From NCBI GenBank assembly GCA_903893625.1, contig CAITND010000077.1, positions 1 to 60,017 of the forward strand: 60,017 nt of DNA, written 5' to 3'. This DNA is from an uncultured Oscillatoriales cyanobacterium. GTDB lineage: Bacteria; Cyanobacteriota; Cyanobacteriia; Cyanobacteriales; Microcoleaceae. The position numbers and the translations under genes were made by a program. Under the pieces are notes generated by a model. The model had not been told where the DNA came from. It saw only the letters and a program-made list of their open reading frames with translations, and made no database searches. Shown piece after piece: positions 28,462 through 37,003 of the stretch. How positions within the stretch are numbered: position 1 is the first letter of the stretch; every line of letters starts with the position of its first letter.

Positions 28462-28790
28462 ATGTCAACAACCCACCACTGACTTGAGTACAAGTACAGT
28501 GGGGGCTTGAAATACAGCCCTCGTTGACCAGCCTAAGTCTTAACTGACTCCGTTATTTGGGTCATGACACCTTGGGATGCGAAGCTAGTCCCCTGCTCTG
28601 TCGCTGAGTATTAAACAGCTATTTGGGAGGCAGTGTACTCAGCCTAACAAGCCTAATTAACATTGGCAAAGCTAACATTACCCTAGAAATAGGAGGGGGA
28701 GAAATCCCCAAACCCAATTAAACGCCCTACCGAGGCGGGTCTAACTAGAACAATATCGGTAGCTTCTACCAGAAAGAGTGCGATTCAGGT
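28461..28790 (+). ncRNA. structured RNA resembling a HEARO / IscB omega RNA (mobile-element relic)
   Basis: About 330 bases with dense, nested complementarity and no coding capacity. GTCAAC (28464) pairs with GTTGAC (28523), closing a junction. That junction holds the hairpin CCACTGACTTG/CAAGTaCAGTGG (28476-28502) and the hairpin GGGCT/AGCCC (28503-28520). A further 8-bp stem GCTGAGTA/TACTCAGC (28603/28636) follows, then GGGGA-gaaa-TCCCC (28696-28709), CGCC/GGCG (28723/28734) and GGTAG/CTACC (28758-28770). The order of stems, the CTAAGT and AACAAGCCTAATTAACATT linkers and the end GAGTGCGATTCAGGT match my memory of cyanobacterial HEARO RNAs, the guide RNAs of IscB nucleases. In that family the guide is the sequence just 5' of the RNA. 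A TnpB-type omega RNA is the main alternative. No full nuclease gene is present. Confidence 0.6.
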
Positions 28791-28851
28791 ATGCCAAAAA
28801 GAATCACCACTTTTGAAGCGTAACGGTTTCTTTTTTCTTTTGGAGATAATT

Positions 28852-28941
28852 ATGCCGAAGTATAAACCCCTATCCCCCTTTCCTCTCACCGCTAATCGGA
28901 GTAACGATTTAGCGCATGGCTCCAAGGGGGAAAAACGATGA
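28852..28941 (+). CDS. 29-residue leader ORF overlapping the acpP start
   Basis: [20 protein letters not shown]... of 29 residues, with its own ribosome-binding site (TTGGAGATAATT before the ATG). Its TGA overlaps the acpP ATG as ATGA. It is translated across the hairpin that hides the acpP ribosome-binding site, so coupling is likely. The beginning MPKY-KPLSP resembles the N-terminal start and K-P-L-x-P signature of IscB proteins with the intervening residues lost, so it may be the residue of an internally deleted iscB. That reading is inference. Expression is untested. Confidence 0.5.
   Translation: MPKYKPLSPFPLTANRSNDLAHGSKGEKR
28874..28930 (+). promoter_or_regulatory. terminal hairpin of the inserted element, sequestering the acpP ribosome-binding site
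   Basis: CCCCCTT (28874-28880) pairs with AAGGGGG (28924-28930). Inside it GCTAATCG (28891) pairs with CGATTTAGC (28905-28913) with one bulge. The right arm AAGGGGGA is also the only Shine-Dalgarno-like sequence for acpP, seven bases before its ATG. An imperfect palindrome just inside the right end is typical of IS200/IS605-superfamily elements, to which IscB elements belong. Translation of the 29-codon leader would melt it. Confidence 0.55.
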
Positions 28942-29180
28942 GTAATACATTTGAAAAAGTGAAAGGAATTGTTAAAGAACAGTTAGACGTTGAGGAAGAC
29001 AAAATTACTCCAACTGCTAACTTCCAGGACGACTTAGGCGCCGATTCTCTGGATACAGTGGAACTGGTCATGGCGTTGGAAGAAGAATTTGAAGTAGAAA
29101 TTCCCGATGAAGACGCTGAAAATATTAAGACCGTTCAAGACGTTGTAGACTACATCAAGAAGAACGCAGCCAAGGGATAA
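28938..29180 (+). CDS. acpP: acyl carrier protein
   Basis: An 80-residue carrier for fatty-acid synthesis. The phosphopantetheine attachment Ser37 lies in [21 protein letters not shown]. The protein is acidic and helical as usual. fabF follows 179 bases downstream, the common acpP-fabF order. Unusual upstream region: the gene starts flush against an inserted RNA element and overlaps a leader ORF by ATGA, so its ribosome-binding site comes from the element. Confidence 0.98.
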   Translation: MSNTFEKVKGIVKEQLDVEEDKITPTANFQDDLGADSLDTVELVMALEEEFEVEIPDEDAENIKTVQDVVDYIKKNAAKG

Positions 29181-29359
29181 CCTGCAACTGAGGTAAAATC
29201 AACAGAACGAGCGGAGGATTAGCCTTTCACCAGTCTCACAGAGATTTTTTACTGCGTCCGACTGTCTGGATTAGGCAATCCCACCCCATCTTAATCAAAC
29301 TGCTGTTATAAGGTTAGTTTTGCTTCTCACTGACGTTCTGCATTTTGGGTGATAAATTT

Positions 29360-30604
29360 ATGAATTTGAAGCGCGTTGTTGTAACAGGTTTAGGGGCAAT
29401 TACTCCGCTTGGAAATACCAAGGCTGAATATTGGGAAGGGTTAATTAACGGACGCAATGGAATCGGCCCAATCACCCGATTTGATGCTTCAAAACACGAT
29501 TGTCGCATTGCGGGTGAAGTCAAGGGATTTGACCCCTGTGATTACATCTCGCGCAAAGAGGCTAAACGGATGGATCGCTTTGCCCAATTTGCGGTGGCGG
29601 CTAGTCAACAGGCTATAGCAGATGCTGGATTTGTGATTAATGACCTAAATGCAGAACAGGTGGGTGTCATTATTGGAACAGGCATTGGCGGACTGAAAGT
29701 GCTTGAAGATCAGCAAGAGATCTATTTGAATCGTGGCCCAGATCGCTGTAGTCCGTTCATGATCCCGATGATGATTGCGAATATGGCGGCGGGACTCACG
29801 GCGATTCATACGGGAGCCAAAGGGCCAAACTCCTGTTCTGTAACGGCTTGTGCGGCGGGATCAAATTCTGTGGGCGATGCCTTTCGTTTAATTCAACGCG
29901 GCTATGCTCAAGCGATGATTTGTGGGGGGACAGAAGCGGCAGTTACACCTTTATCTGTCGCTGGGTTTGCCGCAGCACGGGCATTGTCCACACGCAACGA
30001 TGAACCCCTCAAAGCTTGTCGTCCCTTTGATAAGGATCGAGATGGGTTTGTGATGGGAGAAGGGGCAGGAATTCTGATCTTAGAAGAATTAGACTGTGCC
30101 TTAAGTCGTGGTGCTCGCATTTATGCAGAATTGGTGGGTTATGGTATGACCTGCGATGCGTATCACATGACCTCCCCAGTTCCCGGTGGGGAAGGGGCTG
30201 CTAGAGCCATCTCCTTAGCGATGAAGGATGCTGGGTTAACCCCTGAACAAATTAGTTATATTAATGCTCACGGAACCAGTACCGCCGCTAACGACACCAC
30301 AGAAACGGCAGCAATTAAAAAGGTATTAGGCGAAAGTGCTTATCAGGTGGTGATTAGTTCTACTAAGTCGATGACGGGTCATTTATTAGGGGGTTCTGGA
30401 GGAATTGAAGCGGTAGCAACGGCGATGGCCATTGCTGAGGATCGAGTTCCTCCGACGATTAATTTAGATAACCCTGACCCAGACTGTGATTTGGATTATG
30501 TTCCTCATACCAGTCGCGCTCACACCGTTAACGTCGCCTTATCGAATTCTTTTGGGTTTGGGGGCCATAATGTGACGTTAGCGTTTAAAAAATTTCAGCC
30601 CTAA
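29360..30604 (+). CDS. fabF: 3-oxoacyl-[acyl-carrier-protein] synthase II
   Basis: KAS II, which condenses acyl-ACP with malonyl-ACP for chain elongation. 414 residues from the ATG before [19 protein letters not shown]. The Cys-His-His triad is seen: Cys164 in TACAAGSNS, His304 in [12 protein letters not shown], His341 in [11 protein letters not shown]. The C-terminal [10 protein letters not shown] motif is intact. A TTG five codons upstream is a weaker start. A strong terminator follows, so acpP-fabF ends here. Confidence 0.97.
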   Translation: MNLKRVVVTGLGAITPLGNTKAEYWEGLINGRNGIGPITRFDASKHDCRIAGEVKGFDPCDYISRKEAKRMDRFAQFAVAASQQAIADAGFVINDLNAEQVGVIIGTGIGGLKVLEDQQEIYLNRGPDRCSPFMIPMMIANMAAGLTAIHTGAKGPNSCSVTACAAGSNSVGDAFRLIQRGYAQAMICGGTEAAVTPLSVAGFAAARALSTRNDEPLKACRPFDKDRDGFVMGEGAGILILEELDCALSRGARIYAELVGYGMTCDAYHMTSPVPGGEGAARAISLAMKDAGLTPEQISYINAHGTSTAANDTTETAAIKKVLGESAYQVVISSTKSMTGHLLGGSGGIEAVATAMAIAEDRVPPTINLDNPDPDCDLDYVPHTSRAHTVNVALSNSFGFGGHNVTLAFKKFQP

Positions 30605-30609
30605 CCCTG

Positions 30610-30635
30610 TAGAGACAAGCTATGGCGCGTCTCTA
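30610..30635. repeat. short palindromic dispersed repeat, copy A
   Basis: TAGAGAC and GTCTCTA arms around AAGCTATGGCGC. Its reverse complement contains AGACGCGCCATAGCTTGTCT, which matches the unit at 32073 at 17 of 20 positions. It lies directly after fabF, before the terminator. Confidence 0.65.
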
Positions 30636-30641
30636 TATTGG

Positions 30642-30691
30642 GAAAATAGCCACTTCGTCACCCGTTGATAGAGTGGCTATTTTCCTTTTTA
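30642..30691 (+). terminator. Rho-independent terminator after fabF
   Basis: A 12-bp perfect stem, GAAAATAGCCAC paired with GTGGCTATTTTC, around a 19-base loop and followed by CTTTTTAT. Good position 38 bases after the fabF stop. Confidence 0.85.
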
Positions 30692-30802
30692 TCCTCGGTT
30701 CGCGGTTTCCTTTGAAAAAGTTTTGTCCCCTATCAGGGTAGGATAGAAAAATAAAGAAAATTTAATAATTGTTGTCTTTGTAGTCAACCTAGAGAGGTAT
30801 CC

Positions 30803-31978
30803 TTGAGTCATCATCTCGACGCCATTGCTCCCCATGGTGGACATCTAATTAACCGCATTGCATCCCCTGACCAACGGCAGGAATTTTTGGACAAAGGGGA
30901 ATATTTACCCAGAGTTCAGTTGGATGAGCGCTCGCTCTCTGATTTAGAATTAATCGCCATTGGTGGTTTTAGTCCCCTCACCGGGTTTATGGAACAGACG
31001 GACTATAAAACCGTTGTTGACCAAATGCACCTCAGCAATGGTTTAGCTTGGTCAATTCCGATTACTTTGTCTGTGCCTGAAGAGGTAGCCTCGAACCTGA
31101 CGGAAGGGGGTTTGGTGCGTTTAGACTCCCCTGCGGGTGAGTTTGTGGGTGTTTTGGAACTGACCCAAAAATATACCTACGATAAAGAAAAAGAAGCCCT
31201 CAAAGTTTACCGTACCACAGAAGATAAACATCCAGGGGTGAAAGTCGTTTATGATCAAGGGGGTGTGAATCTTGCTGGCCCCGTTTGGTTATTAGAGCGT
31301 CAAGCCCATCCCTACTTTCCGAAATATCAAATTGACCCCGCAGAATCACGGGCGATGTTTCGAGAAAAAGGATGGAAAACGATTGTGGGATTTCAAACTC
31401 GAAACCCTATCCATCGAGCCCACGAATATATTCAAAAATGTGCTTTAGAAACCGTTGATGGCTTGTTTTTGCATCCCTTAGTCGGGGCGACAAAATCCGA
31501 TGATATTCCAGCCGATGTACGGATGCGCTGCTATGAAATTTTAATTGATCATTACTATCCTAAACAACGGGTGATTTTAGCAATTAATCCGGCTGCGATG
31601 CGTTATGCAGGCCCCCGGGAAGCGATTTTTCATGCTATTGTGCGGAAAAATTATGGCTGTACTCACTTTATTGTGGGTCGAGATCATGCCGGGGTGGGCG
31701 ATTATTATGGCACTTACGATGCTCAATATATTTTCGATGAGTTTGAACCAGGGGAATTAGGCATTACGCCGATGATGTTTGAACACGCTTTTTATTGTAC
31801 GGTGACAGAAGGCATGGCTACTAGCAAAACCAGTCCTAGCACCCCAGAACAGCGTATTCATTTATCGGGAACTAAGGTACGAGAATTACTCAGTCGGGGA
31901 GAACTTCCACCCCCGGAATTTTCCCGACCTGAAGTTGCTAACGAACTGATTAAAGCAATGAAAACAAATAATCAGTAA
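30803..31978 (+). CDS. sat: sulfate adenylyltransferase (ATP sulfurylase)
   Basis: A 391-residue enzyme that makes adenosine 5'-phosphosulfate from ATP and sulfate, the first step of sulfate assimilation. Motifs: GFSPLTGFM at the N-terminal domain, [14 protein letters not shown] (the nucleotide-binding HxxH of sulfurylases), [19 protein letters not shown] and [12 protein letters not shown]. No APS-kinase domain. The start is TTG, supported by GAGG six bases upstream, with no ATG near the conserved N-terminus. The last codons NNQ-stop run into a TCAGTAA repeat, which supplies the stop codon. Confidence 0.96.
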   Translation: MSHHLDAIAPHGGHLINRIASPDQRQEFLDKGEYLPRVQLDERSLSDLELIAIGGFSPLTGFMEQTDYKTVVDQMHLSNGLAWSIPITLSVPEEVASNLTEGGLVRLDSPAGEFVGVLELTQKYTYDKEKEALKVYRTTEDKHPGVKVVYDQGGVNLAGPVWLLERQAHPYFPKYQIDPAESRAMFREKGWKTIVGFQTRNPIHRAHEYIQKCALETVDGLFLHPLVGATKSDDIPADVRMRCYEILIDHYYPKQRVILAINPAAMRYAGPREAIFHAIVRKNYGCTHFIVGRDHAGVGDYYGTYDAQYIFDEFEPGELGITPMMFEHAFYCTVTEGMATSKTSPSTPEQRIHLSGTKVRELLSRGELPPPEFSRPEVANELIKAMKTNNQ

Positions 31979-32136
31979 TCAGTAATCAGTAATCAGTAAT
32001 CAGTGTCAGAGTTAATATTATAGTTAATAGTTTATTAGCTATTTATTAAATTCTTACCTGATAACTGATAACGGTTATAGACGCGCCTTAGCAAGTCTAA
32101 CCACTGATAACTGATAACTGATAACTGATAACTGAT
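31973..32136. repeat. TCAGTAA-type tandem/inverted repeat, copy 3 (interrupted)
   Basis: TCAGTAA units are followed by the core ATCAGTGTCAGAGTTAATA, an A+T-rich middle, and then inverted ACTGATA units ending just before the next gene. The inverted half is split by the palindromic insertion at 32073-32102. Confidence 0.8.
32073..32102. repeat. short palindromic dispersed repeat, copy B, nested in the TCAGTAA repeat
   Basis: GGTTATAGAC and GTCTAACC arms around GCGCCTTAGCAA. The core AGACGCGCCTTAGCAAGTCT is the reverse-complement partner of the unit at 30610. Its neighbours on both sides are ACTGATAACTGATAAC units, so it appears to have landed inside the other repeat. Confidence 0.65.
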
Positions 32137-32144
32137 TTTTGGTA

Positions 32145-34436
32145 ATGGGATTAAAACGACGGGAATTTTTACAACAGGCTGGCTTGCTGCTGGCGGTGCT
32201 GGGGATTCATGAAAGATTGTATTATCGTTCATATCAAGCCTTAGCACAGCCAACCCGACGGAAGTTAGCCCTATTGGTAGGAATTAATCAATATCCAACA
32301 GTCAATCGGATTGAAGAACCGTTGCAAGGATGTTTGACGGATGTGGAATTGCAACGGAATTTATTAATGTATAAATTTGGGTTTCAACCCAATGATATTG
32401 TCACGTTAACGAACGAAGAAGCCACTCGAAATCAGATTGAATCTACATTTATTTCCCATTTAATTGAACAGGCACAAATGGGGGATGTGGTGCTGTTTCA
32501 TTTTAGTGGTTATGGTAGTTGTATTCCTCGTGCTAATTCGGTTTCTAGTCAACCCCAAATTCAATATTCTTACCTTCCTGTTGATGTCGCGTTATCAGAA
32601 CAGGAACCTATTAATGATATTTTAGAAGATACGTTATGGTTGTTATTGCGATCGCTTTCAACTTCTGATGTAATTACTGTTTTAGATACAAGCTTTATTT
32701 ATCCAGGTCATCATCAACAAGGGACTCTCAAAATTCGCGCGGTTGACCGTCCAATGACCGTTGAAGTCAACCCAGCAGAACTGGATTTACAAAATCAATT
32801 ATTATCCCATTTAAGCCTTTCGCGTGAAGAATTAGAACAACGAAAACCGGGTCAATTACCGGGATTAGTCTTAGCCGCATCTAAACCTTCCCAAGTCGCC
32901 ACAGAAGGTCGCTGGGATGGATTTAATGCAGGATTGTTTACCTATAGTTTAACTCAAACTCTCTGGGGGGCGAGTTCACCCGATAGTTTACCTGCCCAAA
33001 TTAGCCGAGTGGCTGGGGAAGTCGAACAAATTGTTGGCCCCTGTCAACAACCCCAACTGCGACGCACATTAACGGGGTCTAATGTTAAAACTGAACTGGA
33101 ATTTTCTTTGGGGAATTTAGGGGTTAACTTTCATCCCGTTGATGGCGTAATTACCGGAGTTGAAGAGAATGGAAAAACCGCCAAAATTTTATTAACGGGG
33201 CTTCCTGCTTTTGTTTTAGATTCTTATAGTTTAAATAGTATATTTACAATTATATCAGAGTCTAATACTTTAGAAAATCCCCTATATTTACAAATGCGTT
33301 CTCGCACAGGGTTAAATGCCAAAGCGCAAATCAAAACCAGTGATTTAACATCATCTTTTGAGTTACAAACCGGGCAACAGGTACAAGAAGTTATTCGGAT
33401 TTTACCCCGACAAATTAATTTAAAAATTGCCTTAGACCCTAAATTAAATCGAATTGAACGAGTTGATGCGACCAGTGCTTTTTCGGGTTTTTCTCGGATG
33501 ACAATTGTAACGAGTGATCAACCTGCGGATTATTTACTCAGTCGTGTTACTGATACCACTATTGCCCAAACTTTGAATACACCCTTATCCCCAGGTCTGT
33601 TTCAAGGACGATATGGATTGTTTTCCAAGGGTTCAGTATTACTTCCCGATACCGTTGGTGAAGGGGGAGAAGCGGTAAAAGTGGCGGTGCATCGGTTAAT
33701 TCCCCAACTCAAAACCCGTTTAGCAATTAAGTTATTACGATTAACAGAAAACGAACGTTCTTCGCAATTAAAAGTCAAAGCAACTTTAAATTTATTAGCC
33801 CCCCAGTCTCAAGTTTTAATCAAACGAGAAACCAATGGAATTCTCAATCAAGTTAATCGAGAAAATATTCAAACTGTTAATTCTAAATCCAGTTCAAATC
33901 AATCGATTGTTTCTGCTTCAGAAAATATAGGAATTGTCACGGTTTCTGTGGGAAGTCGATTACAATATCAACTGCAAAATCAGGGGGAATTTCCGGTTTA
34001 TTTTCTTCTATTTTATTGCAATAGTGAAGGACAAACTTATATTTTTAATTCAGGTTTTGATCCTCAGCAACAAGAAATTGCACCAGGCAAATCCCTAAGT
34101 TTACCTCCAGCGACTGTTTACAGTGGAAATTCTTCAACAGAAATCATTGGGGAACTGGTAAAAGGGCCAGCAGGATTAGCAGAAACTCACGTTATTTTAA
34201 GTCAAAACCCTTTCATAACAACCTTAACAAATTTAGATAGAAATGTCAAGAAAAAAGAGGGAATATTAAAGTTTAACTTAGTCTCTAATCCTTTGGATCT
34301 TGCAGATTCAGTTTTACAAGATTTGAATCGAGGAAGTCAACCGACGTTAGAAAAAATGGGAGTTATAACTGATGATTTAGCCCTGGATATTAATAGTTGG
34401 GCGACGTTGAATTTTGTTTATCGAGTTGTGGGATAG
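32145..34436 (+). CDS. orthocaspase (metacaspase-like) with inactive YS dyad
   Basis: A 763-residue protein with an N-terminal twin-arginine-like signal (KRREFLQQAGLLLAVLG), then a peptidase C14 p20-like domain: RRKLALLVGINQYPTVNRIEEPLQGCLTDVELQRN. The usual HFSGHGS reads HFSGYGS, so the catalytic His is Tyr123. The usual LDSCHSG reads LDTSFIYPG, so the catalytic Cys is Ser183. It therefore should not be a cysteine protease. YS pseudo-orthocaspases are known in cyanobacteria and may bind substrate or regulate active relatives. The long C-terminal part (about 330-763) is rich in beta-type sequence with no domain I can name. Confidence 0.88.
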   Translation: MGLKRREFLQQAGLLLAVLGIHERLYYRSYQALAQPTRRKLALLVGINQYPTVNRIEEPLQGCLTDVELQRNLLMYKFGFQPNDIVTLTNEEATRNQIESTFISHLIEQAQMGDVVLFHFSGYGSCIPRANSVSSQPQIQYSYLPVDVALSEQEPINDILEDTLWLLLRSLSTSDVITVLDTSFIYPGHHQQGTLKIRAVDRPMTVEVNPAELDLQNQLLSHLSLSREELEQRKPGQLPGLVLAASKPSQVATEGRWDGFNAGLFTYSLTQTLWGASSPDSLPAQISRVAGEVEQIVGPCQQPQLRRTLTGSNVKTELEFSLGNLGVNFHPVDGVITGVEENGKTAKILLTGLPAFVLDSYSLNSIFTIISESNTLENPLYLQMRSRTGLNAKAQIKTSDLTSSFELQTGQQVQEVIRILPRQINLKIALDPKLNRIERVDATSAFSGFSRMTIVTSDQPADYLLSRVTDTTIAQTLNTPLSPGLFQGRYGLFSKGSVLLPDTVGEGGEAVKVAVHRLIPQLKTRLAIKLLRLTENERSSQLKVKATLNLLAPQSQVLIKRETNGILNQVNRENIQTVNSKSSSNQSIVSASENIGIVTVSVGSRLQYQLQNQGEFPVYFLLFYCNSEGQTYIFNSGFDPQQQEIAPGKSLSLPPATVYSGNSSTEIIGELVKGPAGLAETHVILSQNPFITTLTNLDRNVKKKEGILKFNLVSNPLDLADSVLQDLNRGSQPTLEKMGVITDDLALDINSWATLNFVYRVVG

Positions 34437-34513
34437 AAATTAACTTCTGTATTTAGTTTGCCATCGAACGATTAATAAGCTCAATTTATCACCACAAGTA
34501 CGGGAGAGCCTAT

Positions 34514-34601
34514 CTGTTAAAAGCAATAGCCAGCGAGGACGCTGGCACTGCTGTCAGCTATAAGATTAAATTAATTTAACAGTGCTACGTCTGTCCTCGC
34601 T
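34514..34601. repeat. compound inverted repeat with alternative pairings
   Basis: AGCGAGGAC (34532) and GTCCTCGCT (34593) are perfect 9-bp inverted arms, with GCACTG and CAGTGC nested inside. A local hairpin CCAGCG-AGGA-CGCTGG and an outer 8-bp pair CTGTTAAA/TTTAACAG (34514/34575) are alternatives that exclude the first pairing. Lies in the gap between two convergent genes. It may be a small palindromic element or a bidirectional structure; there is no T-run. Confidence 0.5.
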
Positions 34602-34649
34602 TGCTAGAAAATATAATTTCTGACAATATTAAACAGAAATAGTTGAGGA

Positions 34650-35912
34650 CTAATAAACCTGTTCAATAACAGTTGCCAACCGTTTCATACCTTCTGTAAT
34701 TTCTTCATCTGTAGCCGTTAAACTAATCCGAATACATTGGTTTTTATGACTCCATTCTCCTTGTAAACCAGGGAAAAATGAACTTCCTGGAACTACAATT
34801 ACCCCAACTTCTTTTAACTGTTGATACAATTCCCAGTCGGTTATCGGTAAATCTTTAAACCACATCCAGGCAAAAATTGCCCCTTCTCCTCGATGTAAAA
34901 ACCAGGGTAAATTTTGAGGCATGGCTTGATTTAATGCTGTTTCAACAACGGTGAATTTATGTTGATAATAGGGACGAATTATCTCAGTCGCAATTTCTGA
35001 TAATGCTCCAGAACCAATAGCACGGGCGGCAATAGCTTGTCCATAACGAGGGGAATGAATACACATATTGGTTTGAAATGCTTCTAATACTTGAATTGTG
35101 CTTTCATCCCCCATAGCAATCCCTAATCGTTCCCCAGGTAAACCCGCTTTTGATAAACTAATACAATGAATAATATTATCCCCAAAAACGGGTTTCATTT
35201 CGATGAAATTTAGGGCAGGAAATGGGGGAGCATAGGCAGAATCAATGAATACTGGAACGTCAAAAGGTGCTGCTAACGCTGCGATTTTTTTAACTTCTTC
35301 TTCCGTTAAAACATTGCCACTGGGATTACAGGGACGGGAAAAAACGACACATCCGGTTGTTTCATCAATGGTTAATTGACTGAAATTAGGACGATATTTA
35401 AAATAATGATTGACTTCATCAATATCTAAGGCGGGTTGATAGGAAAAAACGGCTTCAGGAATTAAACTAACACCTCCATATCCGGTATAATCAGGACTCA
35501 AGGGGAGAACAATTTTTTTCAGTTTGCCATCGGTGGTATATCCTCCAAAGGCATTAGCGGCATAAAAATAAATCGATTGACTACCCGGTGTAATTAATAC
35601 ATTTCGTTCGGTTAAATTTAACCCATAACGAGAGTTAAAATCCTCAACAATGACATCAATAAATGGTTGATATCCCTGACTAGAACCATACCGACAAACG
35701 ACTTCCCCATATTCAGGACTTGATAGTAATTGTGCGGTACAATCTCGCCAAAGTTGTTCAACTTCGGGCAAAATTACGGGATTTCCTGCACTTAAATTAA
35801 TAAAATCTTTTCCTTTTCCTGATCTTAAGGTTTCAATAATATCTTTCATAATGGCACGAACCCCGGTTAAACGAGACATCCGTTCACCAAATTGTGTCAA
35901 AGCAGGATTCAT
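34650..35912 (-). CDS. avtA: valine--pyruvate aminotransferase (AvtA-like)
   Basis: A 420-residue fold-type I PLP aminotransferase of the AvtA group. MNPALTQFGERMSRLTGVRAIMKDI is the typical N-terminus. FINLSAGNPVILPEVEQLW, ITPGSQSIYFYAANAF (cofactor phosphate loop), RPCNPSGNVLTEEE and SLSKAGLPGERLGIAMG (Schiff-base Lys) follow. It would interconvert valine and alanine using pyruvate and 2-ketoisovalerate. Monocistronic, on the opposite strand to its neighbours. Confidence 0.88.
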   Translation of the reverse strand: MNPALTQFGERMSRLTGVRAIMKDIIETLRSGKGKDFINLSAGNPVILPEVEQLWRDCTAQLLSSPEYGEVVCRYGSSQGYQPFIDVIVEDFNSRYGLNLTERNVLITPGSQSIYFYAANAFGGYTTDGKLKKIVLPLSPDYTGYGGVSLIPEAVFSYQPALDIDEVNHYFKYRPNFSQLTIDETTGCVVFSRPCNPSGNVLTEEEVKKIAALAAPFDVPVFIDSAYAPPFPALNFIEMKPVFGDNIIHCISLSKAGLPGERLGIAMGDESTIQVLEAFQTNMCIHSPRYGQAIAARAIGSGALSEIATEIIRPYYQHKFTVVETALNQAMPQNLPWFLHRGEGAIFAWMWFKDLPITDWELYQQLKEVGVIVVPGSSFFPGLQGEWSHKNQCIRISLTATDEEITEGMKRLATVIEQVY

Positions 35913-36107
35913 AGTTTTATCACCAAATTAATTAACATCATCCCCCTATAATTAGGAGGTAGTAGGTAGGAGCTAGAATCATAACCAGAAATCCGATACC
36001 CACGACTTTAGTGATGGAATCTGACATCTGTTAATCATCATTTGATCAATCTTAACCTTAGAATTGAAAATATAGAATAGTTTTCAACCAGAATATTAGG
36101 ATTTTTT

Positions 36108-36956
36108 GTGTCTATGGTAATTTGGCAAGCTGATTTTTATCGTCGTCCCTTAAAGGATGCAAGCGGACAACCCCTGTGGGAGTTGTTAGTCTGTGACGAA
36201 ACTCGCCAGGTTGAGTTTATAGCGATGTGTCCTCAGTCGCAAGCAAATTCTACTTGGTTAGTCAAACAGTTGCAGCAAGCAATAGTTATGCAAAAACCGG
36301 ATAGAATTCAAGTGTTTCGTCCGCAGTCTTTAAGTTTATTAGAAATAGCTGGAAAAGCATTAGGAATTTCCGTAGAACATTCTCGAAATACAGTAACATT
36401 AAAACAGTGGTTAAAAGAACGATCAAAATACTATTCTGAGTTAGAATATTATACAGGTGAACCTTATGAACCTGTCAATTTAGAACAACTGCCACCTTTA
36501 CCTTTACCAGAGGATTTATGGGGCGATCGCTGGCGATTTGCTAACATTCCTGCAGTAAATTTACAGGAATTTTTTGCAGATCGTCCGATTCCTATTCTAC
36601 AAATGCCTGATGAATTTTTACCTTTTAATTTAGGGTTAGCCTCTGTGGTAGCTATTCCAGGGATTGTGATTGATGGAGGTAAAAAATCGATGCCGTTGGC
36701 GCGATGGTTAGCGGAAATTCAACCTTTTTCTTGCAATTATATTGCGGGTTCACCCGATGGATTAATTTTAGAATCCGGCTTAGTTGATCGTTGGGTGATG
36801 GCAACCTTTGAAGATACGGAAGTTAGGGAGGCTGCTAAAACCTTTGAAGTCAGAAAACAGTTAGCCAAGGGATTACATTTTCTGTTAGTTCAACCGGATG
36901 ATTCGGGGATTACTTTTAGTGGATTTTGGTTATTAAAAGGGGAAATAAAAAACTAA
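36108..36956 (+). CDS. Tab2/Atab2-family RNA-binding protein
   Basis: A 282-residue protein of the family whose chloroplast members (Tab2, Atab2) are needed for translation of photosystem I psaB mRNA. Recognised from VIWQADFYRRPLKDASGQPLWELLVCD, DRIQVFRPQSLSLLEIAGKALGI, WGDRWRFANIPA and the C-terminal KGLHFLLVQPDDSGITFSGFWLL. The GTG start has AGGA six bases upstream, and an ATG two codons later lacks such spacing. A perfect hairpin follows the stop by 7 bases. A role in photosystem synthesis is inferred from the plant and algal homologues. Confidence 0.9.
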   Translation: MSMVIWQADFYRRPLKDASGQPLWELLVCDETRQVEFIAMCPQSQANSTWLVKQLQQAIVMQKPDRIQVFRPQSLSLLEIAGKALGISVEHSRNTVTLKQWLKERSKYYSELEYYTGEPYEPVNLEQLPPLPLPEDLWGDRWRFANIPAVNLQEFFADRPIPILQMPDEFLPFNLGLASVVAIPGIVIDGGKKSMPLARWLAEIQPFSCNYIAGSPDGLILESGLVDRWVMATFEDTEVREAAKTFEVRKQLAKGLHFLLVQPDDSGITFSGFWLLKGEIKN

Positions 36957-36963
36957 TGATTTG

Positions 36964-36996
36964 AGAAATCGGGTTTCTTCAAGAAACCCGATTTCT
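36964..36996. repeat. near-perfect palindrome, AGAAATCGGGTTTCTT
   Basis: Two 16-base arms separated by one base, then GAATAGTC. It lies between the convergent Tab2 and antitoxin genes, so it can fold on either transcript. A half copy (CAAGAAACCCGATTTTTGAA) sits at 38624 beside the duplicated Rpn fragment with a similar flank, GAATAATC. Common type of dispersed palindrome in filamentous cyanobacteria. Confidence 0.7.
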
Positions 36997-37003
36997 GAAT
37001 AGT

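Noticed and set aside
28791-28823. Ten-codon frame MPKRITTFEA just after the structured RNA
   Set aside because: Too short and without its own ribosome-binding site; at most a remnant of the lost nuclease start.
34650-35912. Possibility that the aminotransferase is an alanine or aspartate aminotransferase
   Set aside because: The N-terminal MNPALTQFGERMSRLTGVRAI and overall motifs fit AvtA better.
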